Assembly: GCA_002704915.1 (NCBI GenBank)
Contig: PAIP01000055.1
Coordinates: 1-44,430, forward strand
Source: Parvularcula sp.
Lineage (GTDB): Bacteria; Pseudomonadota; Alphaproteobacteria; Caulobacterales; Parvularculaceae
Length of the DNA stretch: 44,430 nt
Direction: 5' to 3'
Made by a program: the position numbers and the translations under genes. Shown piece after piece: positions 1 through 7,634 of the stretch (positions within the stretch are counted from its first letter, which is position 1; each line of letters opens with the position of its first letter). The notes beneath the pieces were generated by a model. It was not told the DNA's origin. It saw nothing but the letters and a program-made list of their open reading frames with translations, and did no database searches.

Positions 1-353
<353 letters not shown>

Positions 354-489
354 TCCTCATGCAGTCATCTTCGGATGAAGGCGTGGGCGCCCATAACTCA
401 TGCGCGGCGAACGGTTCGTAGTCGGATTGTTCTCTGCAGGGTTGCACATTTTCTTCGAAAGAAGCTCTCGCATCGAAATCGTTTTCGCC

Positions 490-607
490 GGCCTGGTGGT
501 TATGGCGGGGAGCCTCCACCCGATCCCATCCCGAACTCGGTCGTTAAAGTCCCCAGCGCTGATGGTACTACGTCTCAAGGCGTGGGAGAGTAAGTCGCCG
601 CCAGGCC
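490..607 (+). rRNA. rrf: 5S ribosomal RNA
   Basis: The segment has the usual alphaproteobacterial 5S layout. The 5' strand GCCTGGTGG pairs with the 3' strand CGCCAGGC to close helix I. Between them lie the loop B/C block CCCGATCCCATCCCGAACT and the helix V block GCGTGGGAGAGTA. It follows 23S by about 137 bases, as expected for an rRNA operon. No tRNA-fMet follows, although that is common after 5S in this class. Ends are approximate. Confidence 0.95.
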
Positions 608-643
608 TGCCAAAACGATTTAGACCCTTCCGAAACACGCATT

Positions 644-678
644 AAAACGCCCGCGGCCTTTAGGCCCGGGCGTTTTTT
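644..678 (+). terminator. rRNA operon terminator
   Basis: AAAACGCCCG and CGGGCGTTTT form a strong GC stem closing a short GC-rich loop, followed by a run of six T. It is the first such structure after 5S and should end the rRNA transcript. The A-tract on the left arm means it could also work weakly for the leftward glycosyltransferase transcript ending at 832. Confidence 0.9.
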
Positions 679-831
679 GTTGTCCGGTTTTCTCTCAAAG
701 TTTCGGGGCGGCGCCATGCTGATCCATGGGCGGCGCGCCACGTAACAAAAAGCCTGTGGCCATCATTGCTGGCAATGTTCGCTTGATCCCTGGCGTCAGC
801 GGCAAATAACCGGAAATGTTGCTCGCCCTTC

Positions 832-1854
832 TTACCGCGCGGACGACGCATTCATGTTCGCCTCATCCTCTGAGGCGATTTGGTCGTCCGTTTTCGCCGG
901 CGCGCCACGGCGCACAATATCTTCAATGAGGAAAATCGGCCGCCGCTTGGCCTCCATGAACATGCGGCCGAGATATTCGCCCATGATTCCCAGCACCAGA
1001 AGTTGAATGCCGCCAAGCACGAGAACGACCGTCATGACGCTGGCCCAGCCGGCGACGGTGTTCAGGAAGATCAGGCTGTAAAATGTGTAAAGCACGCCAA
1101 ACAGGGCAAGAATTGAAAACAGAAATCCGAGATAGGAGGCGATTTTCAGCGGCTTTGTGGAAAATCCCGTAATCGCGTCGAATGCCAGCGCGAACATTTT
1201 CGGCAAGGGATATTTCGTCTCTCCGGCGAAGCGTTCCTCGCGCACATAGTCTTGCGCGACCTGCTCAAGCCCGATCCACGACACCATGCCGCGTATGAAA
1301 CGATGTTGTTCCGGCATGCGCAGCAACATGTCGAGCGCCTTGCGGCTCATGAGCCGGAAATCTCCCGTATCGAGCGGAACGTCGATTTCAACCAGACGAT
1401 CGAGGATCCTGTAAAAAACATTCGCGGTTAGGCGCTTGAAGCGGGTTTCCCCGCGCCGCTCTTTGCGCCGTCCATAGACGACATGCGCGCCCGCATCCAT
1501 TTTAGTCATCATCTCGTCTAGAAGTTCAGGGGGGTCTTGCAAATCAGCATCGATAATAAGGATGCGGCTGCCGCGGCAGACTTTCAGCCCGGCGCTCAAG
1601 GCCAGCTGGTGCCCATGGTTGCGACTCAGTTTGACAGCGACGATATGCGAATCGCGTTCGGCAAGCGCTTGCATTTTCGGCCAGGTCAGGTCTTTCGAAC
1701 CGTCATCCACAAGAACGATTTCATAATCGCCGCCGGCATTGGCCGCGCATGCCGCCGACAGCCTGCGATGCAGCTCTTCGAGCGACTCTTCTTCATTAAA
1801 ACAGGGGACAACAGCCGAAAGGCGCGCCATGTCTTCGGTCAAAAGTGTCGACAT
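832..1854 (-). CDS. Membrane glycosyltransferase family 2, polyprenol-phosphate sugar transferase type
   Basis: This 340-residue GT2 enzyme is of the GtrB/ArnC/DPM1 type. It is predicted to move a sugar from a nucleotide donor to a polyprenyl phosphate on the cytoplasmic face of the inner membrane. The GT-A fold begins with LSAVVPCFNEEES (about residue 12). VDDGS is at 49-53 and the metal/donor motif DADLQDPP at 102-109. Two C-terminal hydrophobic helices (about 230-255 and 262-290) anchor it, as is typical of the group. The start at 1854 is preferred over an in-frame ATG at 1914 because GAGG sits 8 bases upstream of it. It is divergent from the methyltransferase. The sugar cannot be read from sequence; mannose, glucose and aminoarabinose are all possible. 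Confidence 0.88.
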   Translation of the reverse strand: MSTLLTEDMARLSAVVPCFNEEESLEELHRRLSAACAANAGGDYEIVLVDDGSKDLTWPKMQALAERDSHIVAVKLSRNHGHQLALSAGLKVCRGSRILIIDADLQDPPELLDEMMTKMDAGAHVVYGRRKERRGETRFKRLTANVFYRILDRLVEIDVPLDTGDFRLMSRKALDMLLRMPEQHRFIRGMVSWIGLEQVAQDYVREERFAGETKYPLPKMFALAFDAITGFSTKPLKIASYLGFLFSILALFGVLYTFYSLIFLNTVAGWASVMTVVLVLGGIQLLVLGIMGEYLGRMFMEAKRRPIFLIEDIVRRGAPAKTDDQIASEDEANMNASSAR

Positions 1855-2085
1855 GTATGGAACCTCGAAGTTCCCGGTGCGGATGACGGGCGCCGCGCCG
1901 CCGAAATCCGGCATCCCGCAGCTTTAGCAAAAAGAGGGGGTTGCAAGTATCATGTCAACTTGCCGGCCACCCTGTTAACCTTTTAGCGGCAGGCCGAGCG
2001 AAAATGTTGACCTTTTTGCTGGCGGCTCAATAGGTTAAGTTGACGTGAGGCATGTTCCGGCGGCTCCAGTCCGCTCGTCGTAATA

Positions 2086-2805
2086 ATGGCAAAGAGGCTT
2101 ATGAGGGGCGCAATTCTTGGATTTTCCGCGGCAACCATCCTGGCCGCGCTTGGCGCCTGTTCGCGGGAGCCGGCGCCGGATGAGACAGCCGCCACGGTGG
2201 CGGAAGAAGCGGATCAGGATCTAAACCTCGATGTCTGGCTGGAGCGCATGGAAGTGGGAAGCCGCGAGCTTTATTCCGCCCGCGAGGCCGTGATCTCCGC
2301 ACTGGAGCTGGAGGAGGGCGATGTCGTCGCCGATATCGGCGCGGGCACCGGGCTTTACACGCTGTTATTCGCTGAACGCGTCGGCCCGAGGGGGCGGGTT
2401 TACGCTGAGGATATTGAACCGCTGTTTCTCGATCTGATCAATCAGCGTGCGGAGGATGCGGGCTTCGACAATATTACGCCCGTTCTGGGCCGCGAGAATG
2501 ACGTAACTTTGCCTGAGAACGAGATGGACGCCGTGTTCATCGCGGATACCTATCATTATTTCAGCAATCGCGAATCGGTAATGAAATCCGTTTTAAGGTC
2601 GCTAAAGCCAGGCGGGTCGCTTTTCATTGTGGACTATGATCTGAAACCGGGCGGGCCCCGGCCTGAGGACAAGGCGCATGTGCGCTTCGGCCGGGCGGGC
2701 GTGATTTCCGAGATTGAATATGTGGGCTTCACCTTTGCGGAGGAAACCACTGTCGAAGGTCTTGAAGAAAATTATTTCCTGCGCTTTGTGAAAGCCGATG
2801 AATGA
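2086..2805 (+). CDS. Class I SAM-dependent methyltransferase with lipoprotein signal
   Basis: A 239-residue protein. Its N-terminus is a lipoprotein signal (hydrophobic stretch, lipobox LGAC with Cys25), followed by an acidic linker and a Rossmann methyltransferase domain. SAM-binding motif I is VADIGAGTG (81-89), an acidic residue ends strand 2 (YAEDIEP), and motif post-I includes DAVFIADTYHYF and LKPGGSLFIVDYD. It resembles ubiquinone/menaquinone-type methyltransferases, but the substrate is unknown. Export is odd, since SAM is not expected outside the cytoplasm. Either it uses an unsuspected source or the N-terminus is only a membrane anchor. The ATG at 2086 has no clear ribosome site. A second ATG at 2101 follows GAGG at short spacing and keeps the whole lipobox. 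Its end overlaps the ion-channel gene by 8 bases. Confidence 0.8.
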   Translation: MAKRLMRGAILGFSAATILAALGACSREPAPDETAATVAEEADQDLNLDVWLERMEVGSRELYSAREAVISALELEEGDVVADIGAGTGLYTLLFAERVGPRGRVYAEDIEPLFLDLINQRAEDAGFDNITPVLGRENDVTLPENEMDAVFIADTYHYFSNRESVMKSVLRSLKPGGSLFIVDYDLKPGGPRPEDKAHVRFGRAGVISEIEYVGFTFAEETTVEGLEENYFLRFVKADE

Positions 2806-3598
2806 CGCCCATGGCGAGCGCGGCCGGCGAGGGCTCAATCGCTTCCTGTTCTGGCTTTATGAGGGACATGGTGGGGCGCCCTTTGCCTTTCGCTGGGCGC
2901 TTTTAATTTTTGATCTTCTCACAATTTCATATTTTCTCTGGGCTCCCTTTGAAGAGCACGGCAAGACCCACAGCGCGATTGATTTTGTAATCGGCGCCGT
3001 CATCGCGGCTGACCTGCTGGCGCGATTTTACATCGCCCGGCATAAAGGCCGTTTTGTTTTGAACTGGCTGAATTGGGCCGACCTTGTGGTCGTCGTTACG
3101 ATGTTTGCGCCGCTCTTGGTGTCGAACTTCGCCTTTCTGCGCATCTTGCGGGCCGTCAGGGCGGTGCGGGCCTTCACTTTTATCCGGCGGATGAAAGTCG
3201 TAACCCCCTTTTTCCAGAGGCATTCGCGCATCATCGACAAAGTCACAAATCTGGTGGTCTTTGTCTTTGTGATGGCGGCGCTGGTTTATGCAACCCAAGT
3301 GGGCGTTAACCCGGGCGTTCACTCCTATATCGATGCGCTTTACTTCACGATGACGACGCTGACTACGACAGGCTATGGCGACATTCTCATGCAAGGCAAA
3401 GCCGGCAAGATGTTCGCCATCATCATCATGGGGCTTGGGCTGACGCTTTTCCTGCAGTTACTACGCGCTATCGTTGAGCCGGACCAGAAAGTCGATCACG
3501 AATGCCCGGATTGCGGTCTTATACGTCACGATCGCGACGCCGTTCATTGCAAGCATTGCGGCCGTGTCCTTCATATCGAAACGGCCGGATTTATTTGA
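2798..3598 (+). CDS. Voltage-gated-type potassium channel with C-terminal zinc ribbon
   Basis: A 266-residue six-helix ion channel. Hydrophobic S1-S3 helices are followed by an Arg-rich S4 (FLRILRAVRAVRAFTF, about 113-128). S5, a pore loop with K+ selectivity filter TTGYGD (190-195) and S6 follow. The cytoplasmic tail carries two CxxC pairs (Cys236/239 and Cys251/254), a short zinc-ribbon-like module in place of the RCK domain seen in many bacterial channels. The gene starts inside the end of the methyltransferase gene (8-base overlap), so the two are translationally coupled. The family call is firm. Gating, and whether the tail binds zinc, are inference. Confidence 0.9.
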   Translation: MNDAHGERGRRGLNRFLFWLYEGHGGAPFAFRWALLIFDLLTISYFLWAPFEEHGKTHSAIDFVIGAVIAADLLARFYIARHKGRFVLNWLNWADLVVVVTMFAPLLVSNFAFLRILRAVRAVRAFTFIRRMKVVTPFFQRHSRIIDKVTNLVVFVFVMAALVYATQVGVNPGVHSYIDALYFTMTTLTTTGYGDILMQGKAGKMFAIIIMGLGLTLFLQLLRAIVEPDQKVDHECPDCGLIRHDRDAVHCKHCGRVLHIETAGFI

Positions 3599-3705
3599 GG
3601 GCCGTGTCCTTTCGCCATTGACGCCGCCGGATTTTACGCAGCGACCGCTAACGCGGTGCGGCGCCTAGAGAGGAGCCCGTTCGCATCCCGTGTTTTGGAT
3701 TGGGA

Positions 3706-3733
3706 ATAAAAAACGGGCGGCTTGCGCCGCCCG
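3706..3733 (-). terminator. Rho-independent terminator of the aminotransferase gene
   Basis: Read on the minus strand, CGGGCGGC, a four-base loop and GCCGCCCG form a perfect 8-bp stem, followed by TTTTTTATT. It lies 25 bases past the stop of the leftward HisC-like gene. The rightward channel gene ends at 3598; for it there is no T-run on the proper side. Confidence 0.92.
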
Positions 3734-3757
3734 CTCATCGTCTCCTGAGATACGGTG

Positions 3758-4903
3758 TCAGGCGCTGGCCGCCTCGGGCAGATAGGCGCAGAACCGTTCC
3801 ACATCCTCGATCTTGCCCATGGAGACGCGAGTCCAGTCCGCATAGTCCATATACTGGCCGCGAACGAGTATGTTCTTGGCTTTCATCAATTCGTGAATAT
3901 CATTGGCGGGCTTGCCGGATTTGAAATAGACGAAATTGGTCTGGGACGGCAGCGCCTCCATGCCCAGTTCCGCCGTCTTGTCGAGCACCATTTGCCGCGC
4001 TTCAAGAATCTTCGATTTCGAATAGTCTAGGAACTTGTGATCGTTATAGGCGCCGATCGCAGAGGCGAGTCCTGTGCCGGCGATCCATGACATGGCGGCG
4101 CCGCGGATTTTCTCGGCTGTTTCTTCCGAAGAAATCGTATAGCCGACGCGCAGGCCCGCCATGCCGTAGATTTTGGAGAAGGTCCGCGACACGATCACAT
4201 CGTCGCCTTTCTTGACGAGATCGACGCAGGTGTTGGTGTCGGGATCGTCCGCCAGCTCCATATAGGCTTCGTCGACAAGCACGGTCGTTTTTTTCGCCAT
4301 GCGTTTGACCGCCGCCTTGAATGTCTTTGAATCGGAAACAAGGCCGGTGGGATTGTTCGGATTGCAGAGCTGAACAAGACCCGTGTCTTCCGTGACCGCG
4401 GCTTCGATGCCGGCGAGGTCGACGCTCATGTCTTCTTTCAGCGGGACGCGGGTGATCTCCGCCATGCCAAGACGCGTGGCGTAAAGCGCCGTCGTATCCC
4501 AGAAGAGGCGCGGGGCGACGATCGGGCCTTTGGGGCCATAGAGCACGGCGATGGCGGACAGGGCTTCGCCCGAGCCGGTCGTGATGACGATCTGTTTGGG
4601 ATCGACGCCGTGGCGCTCCGCGATCATTTCCGCGAGGGTAATATTGGCCTGGCCCGGATAATAAGCGCCTTTCTTGCCCGCATATTCCACCATGCGAAGC
4701 GCAGACTCCGACGGCCCATAAGGGTTTTCATTGCGGGCGAGGAGGGCGACGCCCTCATCCGGTCCGAGCAGCGCATGTTCATGGGCAAGAACTTCCGGCG
4801 GGAAAGCCTCTTCTTTCTTGACGGCGGCCGCCCGCGCCGTCCCGGCGAGCGTTGCCCCTGCGGCCCCGGTAAGAATGAGGCGCCTTGAAAGCTGTATGGT
4901 CAT
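3758..4903 (-). CDS. Exported HisC-like PLP aminotransferase
   Basis: A fold-type I aminotransferase of the histidinol-phosphate/aromatic group, 381 residues. The N-terminus has a twin-arginine signal (LSRRLILTGAAG, then an Ala-rich stretch ending near residue 26). A Tat substrate would be folded with PLP bound before export. Family motifs are ARNENPYGPSE near the start of the mature part, CNPNNPTG, VDEAYMEL, and SRTFSKIYGMAGLRVGY with the Schiff-base Lys. The ATG at 4903 is chosen because AGGAG lies 8 bases upstream; an in-frame ATG at 4912 touches the AGGAG directly. There are no histidine biosynthesis genes nearby, so it is probably not the housekeeping HisC. The amino donor and acceptor are unknown. 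Confidence 0.9.
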   Translation of the reverse strand: MTIQLSRRLILTGAAGATLAGTARAAAVKKEEAFPPEVLAHEHALLGPDEGVALLARNENPYGPSESALRMVEYAGKKGAYYPGQANITLAEMIAERHGVDPKQIVITTGSGEALSAIAVLYGPKGPIVAPRLFWDTTALYATRLGMAEITRVPLKEDMSVDLAGIEAAVTEDTGLVQLCNPNNPTGLVSDSKTFKAAVKRMAKKTTVLVDEAYMELADDPDTNTCVDLVKKGDDVIVSRTFSKIYGMAGLRVGYTISSEETAEKIRGAAMSWIAGTGLASAIGAYNDHKFLDYSKSKILEARQMVLDKTAELGMEALPSQTNFVYFKSGKPANDIHELMKAKNILVRGQYMDYADWTRVSMGKIEDVERFCAYLPEAASA

Positions 4904-5297
4904 CGCGTGCATCTCCTTTGCTGAATGCGAATATCGGCCGGACCTGTTTCAAGTTCCGGCATTTTGGAAGCGTGATGGCGGAAAGCCGCTGATGCAGCGG
5001 CATGATGAATGTGGAAGTTGCATCGATGGCGTTGACCGGGTCTGCGCTCTGTAGCGCTGACGGAGTCGATCGCCGCGCCCGTGCGATATGTGTGCGCAGG
5101 CCTTCATCCAGCGCACGCTAACAAAACAAGAAAACAACAAGCAGACGCCACGGCCGCACCCCCGATCCCCTGAGGTTTGACGTTTCCTGACCCTGACGTT
5201 TTTTTAATTGGCGCCAAGACTATACGAGATTGCGGATGATGACCAGACACTCAGAATGGCGCCATCTTGCGTAAAAAGAGCAGTCTTTTGCTCAGTC
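4904..5297. other. Intergenic region with inverted repeats, no gene seen
   Basis: About 394 bases between two leftward genes. It holds the aminotransferase ribosome site next to 4903 and several small inverted repeats. These are GCCGGA/TCCGGC (4937-4960), a perfect GCCGCTG-ATG-CAGCGGC (4985-5001), and GCGCT/AGCGC (5044-5057). The repeated word TGACGTTT occurs at about 5178 and 5195. An AT-rich stretch at 5115-5140 could hold the leftward promoter. I see no supported reading frame here. Confidence 0.5.
5273..5293 (-). terminator. Probable terminator of the NTF2-like gene
   Basis: On the minus strand GAGCA-AAAGAC-TGCTC is followed directly by TTTTT, starting five bases past the stop codon at 5298. 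The stem is only 5 bp, so it is weak, but the position and T-run fit an intrinsic terminator. Confidence 0.55.
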
Positions 5298-5876
5298 TTA
5301 GCTCTTATATACCCAATAGCCGGGACCGAATCGCTCTTCGAGCTTGGCCAGTTGTTCACGCTGTATCTCGCGGACGCGCGCAGGCGTTATGGCCTCTTTC
5401 GGATCGATCTCCTCGATCTTGAGGCTTGTCTTGTCTTCATAGAGATGTTCGCCGGCGAGGCGCGCCTTGTCGTCGTAAGGCCAGAAGAAGGCCTGGCGGC
5501 TGGAGATGTGATAGATCCCGTCAGGATTATCGATGCCGTAATTCATCGCCATCAGGTCGGAGCCTTTGGCGAGCTGATGGAAAGTGAGTTCATCGAAAAT
5601 GCCCCAATCGCTCACGGCGATAATGTCGTCGGAGTTCCACAACACGACTTCGCCGACACTTTTGTAGAAGTCTACAACCGCTTTCTTGCCTTCGACGACA
5701 ACCGGATTGTCGCCCCAACTGACGCGATAGACAGGATGATCGACCATCATGTCGTCGGCGACAATCTTGTCATATTGGCCCGACCCCTCGAGATGAACAT
5801 GGCGCCAGAAGTTCAACAGCATCGCCTTGTGCAGCGGGTTTGTCGTGCGCTCATAAAGTTCCGCCGTGGGCGTCAT
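5298..5876 (-). CDS. NTF2/SnoaL-like family protein
   Basis: A 192-residue protein of NTF2/SnoaL-like appearance. An N-terminal helix with FWRHVHLEG is followed by YDKIVADDMMVDHPVYRVSW, GKKAVVDFYKSVG and a beta-rich middle, typical of alpha+beta cone folds. No catalytic residues can be assigned, so it may bind or modify a small molecule. The ATG at 5876 has no ribosome site. A strong GGAGG precedes another ATG at 5911 that is out of frame by one base across an A8 tract; with nine A the protein would gain about 12 residues. See the leader entry. It is divergent from the PrnB-like gene, with 247 bases between them. Confidence 0.65.
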   Translation of the reverse strand: MTPTAELYERTTNPLHKAMLLNFWRHVHLEGSGQYDKIVADDMMVDHPVYRVSWGDNPVVVEGKKAVVDFYKSVGEVVLWNSDDIIAVSDWGIFDELTFHQLAKGSDLMAMNYGIDNPDGIYHISSRQAFFWPYDDKARLAGEHLYEDKTSLKIEEIDPKEAITPARVREIQREQLAKLEERFGPGYWVYKS

Positions 5877-5911
5877 GCATTCGGCGACGGATTTTTTTTG
5901 TATTTGTTCAT
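5873..5911 (-). other. Leader ORF or frameshifted true start of the NTF2-like gene
   Basis: GGAGG and a six-base gap precede ATG at 5911-5909, the best ribosome site in the region. As written the frame is only 12 codons, with an A8 tract, and ends in TGA overlapping the downstream ATG as ATGA. Either this is a coupling leader peptide, or the A8 tract hides a one-base indel (real, a sequencing error, or slippage). In the latter case the true start of the NTF2-like protein is 5911. Confidence 0.5.
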
Positions 5912-6123
5912 TCTTGTCCTCCCGGGCTCGGCGCGCTCGTCCTGGCGCGGTTCTAACCGATCAAGCCCATCCTAGGCGCGGCGGCCGCCTTGCGCTTGAC
6001 CTATGGCGCAATCGGGGCCGGACAGACCTGCAAAGCCGGCGCTGGCGGCGTTTCCATGGAAGCCCAAACCCTCTAAGAGAAGGAAAACGGATCAAGGCTC
6101 CGTAAGGGGCCGGAAGGAACGCC

Positions 6124-7299
6124 ATGAACAGCAATTCCGAAGCTTTCGAGCACTGGATTCGCACCGCTTTTGTGGAGATGAATACGGAACTCGAAGAGCT
6201 CTATTTCAAGCAGCCGCATCGTGAACAGGTGGAGGGCGTCGGCGACGCCATCAAGGCGCAAATCCGCGATGAAGGCCATGAATTCGTGGTGCGGCTTCTG
6301 GCCGAGGGCAACACGGATGAAGGTTTCGACAACGCTTTCGACCTCCTTGGTGATCTGGGCCTTTATCTCGGCGCGCTGCGCCGCCATGAACTCACCAATC
6401 CGGCGCGTGAAGAGAAGTCTCCCTTTCCCGAGGCCTCGGCGCTGGGCCTTCATATCGCCGCCTCGGTCGGCATGGCGCCGCGCTTTGCGACGGCGCATCT
6501 TGCGACCAGGAATGCCGCGGTCAATGGCCGGCAGAAGAGTTTCACGACGCTGAAAGATGAATTCCTTTTTCTCGATTACAATACGCGCGGCATCTTTGCG
6601 TTCATGCGCTGCGCCGATCTGCTCATGCGCGTGCTTCCGCTCGGCGTTTCCCATCCGGTGACGGAAACATTACTCAATGATGCGGCAAACGCCCTGCGCG
6701 ATGTCATCAAATATAATGACGCCCTTTTCAGGGAACTCGATACGGACCGTTTCTTCTATTCTGTGCGGCCTTATTACAAACCCTATCGCGTGGGCCGGCA
6801 TGAATATCGCGGCGCCAATGCGGGCGATTTTTCCGGCATCAATGAGATCGATATGTTGCTGGGGCTTTGCCAAGCGAACGATCCCTATTACGCGCAGCTA
6901 CTCGTGGACAAGATGCTGTTCATGACGCCTGAAGATCAGGCGAGCTTGCGCGACTGCATGCGCCGGCGCAGCCTTCTGGCCCAGTTCCTTGACGTCGCGC
7001 CGACAGCGTCGAAAGAACCCTGGTTCAAGCGCAATGCGGCGGCGTTTCTGGAAGTCTGCGAGCTGCATGGAAAAACGGCCGCGCAACACCACAATCAGCT
7101 TGTGAAATCCTTCATTGAAAAGCCTTCATCGGCGCTTGAAGCCGACAAGCTGGCCCAGGTGACGGCGAGCGGACCGCCGCTTCAGGTGCTGATGCGCGCC
7201 TTGGAAATTTTGCGCGACATGCGTCTTGCTGCAGACCGGGACGATATCCGGACGAGCTATAAGGACATCGAAGCGTTGAAGGGTTACGTCGCGGCCTAG
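6124..7299 (+). CDS. PrnB-like protein of the indoleamine dioxygenase superfamily (DUF1864 type)
   Basis: A 391-residue mostly helical protein. From memory of the Pseudomonas pyrrolnitrin enzyme PrnB it shares DLGLYLGALRRH (about 77-88) and the block VRPYYKPYRVGRHEYRG (214-230), which matches RPFYEPIRVGGQSYLG of PrnB. A His pair at 322-323 falls where PrnB carries its heme-ligand His. PrnB-type proteins bind heme and act on indole substrates. Whether this one does is inference, since no other pyrrolnitrin gene is present. A GGAAGGA ribosome site precedes ATG 6124. Its TAG stop shares the palindrome CTAG with the stop of the convergent coiled-coil gene. Confidence 0.7.
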   Translation: MNSNSEAFEHWIRTAFVEMNTELEELYFKQPHREQVEGVGDAIKAQIRDEGHEFVVRLLAEGNTDEGFDNAFDLLGDLGLYLGALRRHELTNPAREEKSPFPEASALGLHIAASVGMAPRFATAHLATRNAAVNGRQKSFTTLKDEFLFLDYNTRGIFAFMRCADLLMRVLPLGVSHPVTETLLNDAANALRDVIKYNDALFRELDTDRFFYSVRPYYKPYRVGRHEYRGANAGDFSGINEIDMLLGLCQANDPYYAQLLVDKMLFMTPEDQASLRDCMRRRSLLAQFLDVAPTASKEPWFKRNAAAFLEVCELHGKTAAQHHNQLVKSFIEKPSSALEADKLAQVTASGPPLQVLMRALEILRDMRLAADRDDIRTSYKDIEALKGYVAA

Positions 7300-7634
7300 G
7301 CTTCATCCATGCCGTCGACGCGGATTTTCGAGGCGAGGGCGGTTTTGATTTTCTCGCGCTGCGCCTGGGTGCGCTCATAGGCTTCGTGGCGCTCGGCGTC
7401 GAGCAGTTCAGCTTTTCGCGTCAGCGCATCGAGATAGGCGTAGGCGTTCATGAGCGAGGCGGGGCTTGCCTGCTCGCCGCTGCTGATATCCTTGATCTGT
7501 TTTTTCAAGGCTTTGCGCTCCTGATCGAGACGGGCGATTTCCTCATTGATGGCCGTTAACTGGTGACGCTCTTTGTCAAAGCGGATCTGTGCGATCTTCT
7601 TCAGTTCTTTAAGCTGCTCAGTTGGCGTTGCCAT
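7296..7634 (-). CDS. Small coiled-coil protein of the flagellar export operon, FliJ-like candidate
   Basis: A 112-residue, highly charged, all-helical protein with no signal or membrane segment. Two long amphipathic helices (about 5-48 and 62-105) suggest an antiparallel coiled coil. It is last in flgB-flgC-fliE-fliQ-flhA-fliR-flhB and overlaps the end of flhB by 17 bases, which implies coupling. FliJ, the small coiled-coil stalk of the export ATPase, is otherwise missing: fliI stands alone at 13092. The size and helix pattern suit FliJ but I cannot recognise a signature. It might instead be an FlhB-associated protein of unknown role. Start 7634 is the first ATG that gives this composition. 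Confidence 0.7.
   Translation of the reverse strand: MATPTEQLKELKKIAQIRFDKERHQLTAINEEIARLDQERKALKKQIKDISSGEQASPASLMNAYAYLDALTRKAELLDAERHEAYERTQAQREKIKTALASKIRVDGMDEA

Noticed and set aside
608-643. Possible tRNA-fMet after 5S
   Set aside because: Only 36 bases separate 5S from the terminator, too short for a tRNA.
660-851. A 63-codon minus-strand frame after the 5S terminator
   Set aside because: It starts beyond the glycosyltransferase stop and overlaps its 3' end, has Arg-rich shadow-like composition, no ribosome site, and partly covers the rRNA terminator.
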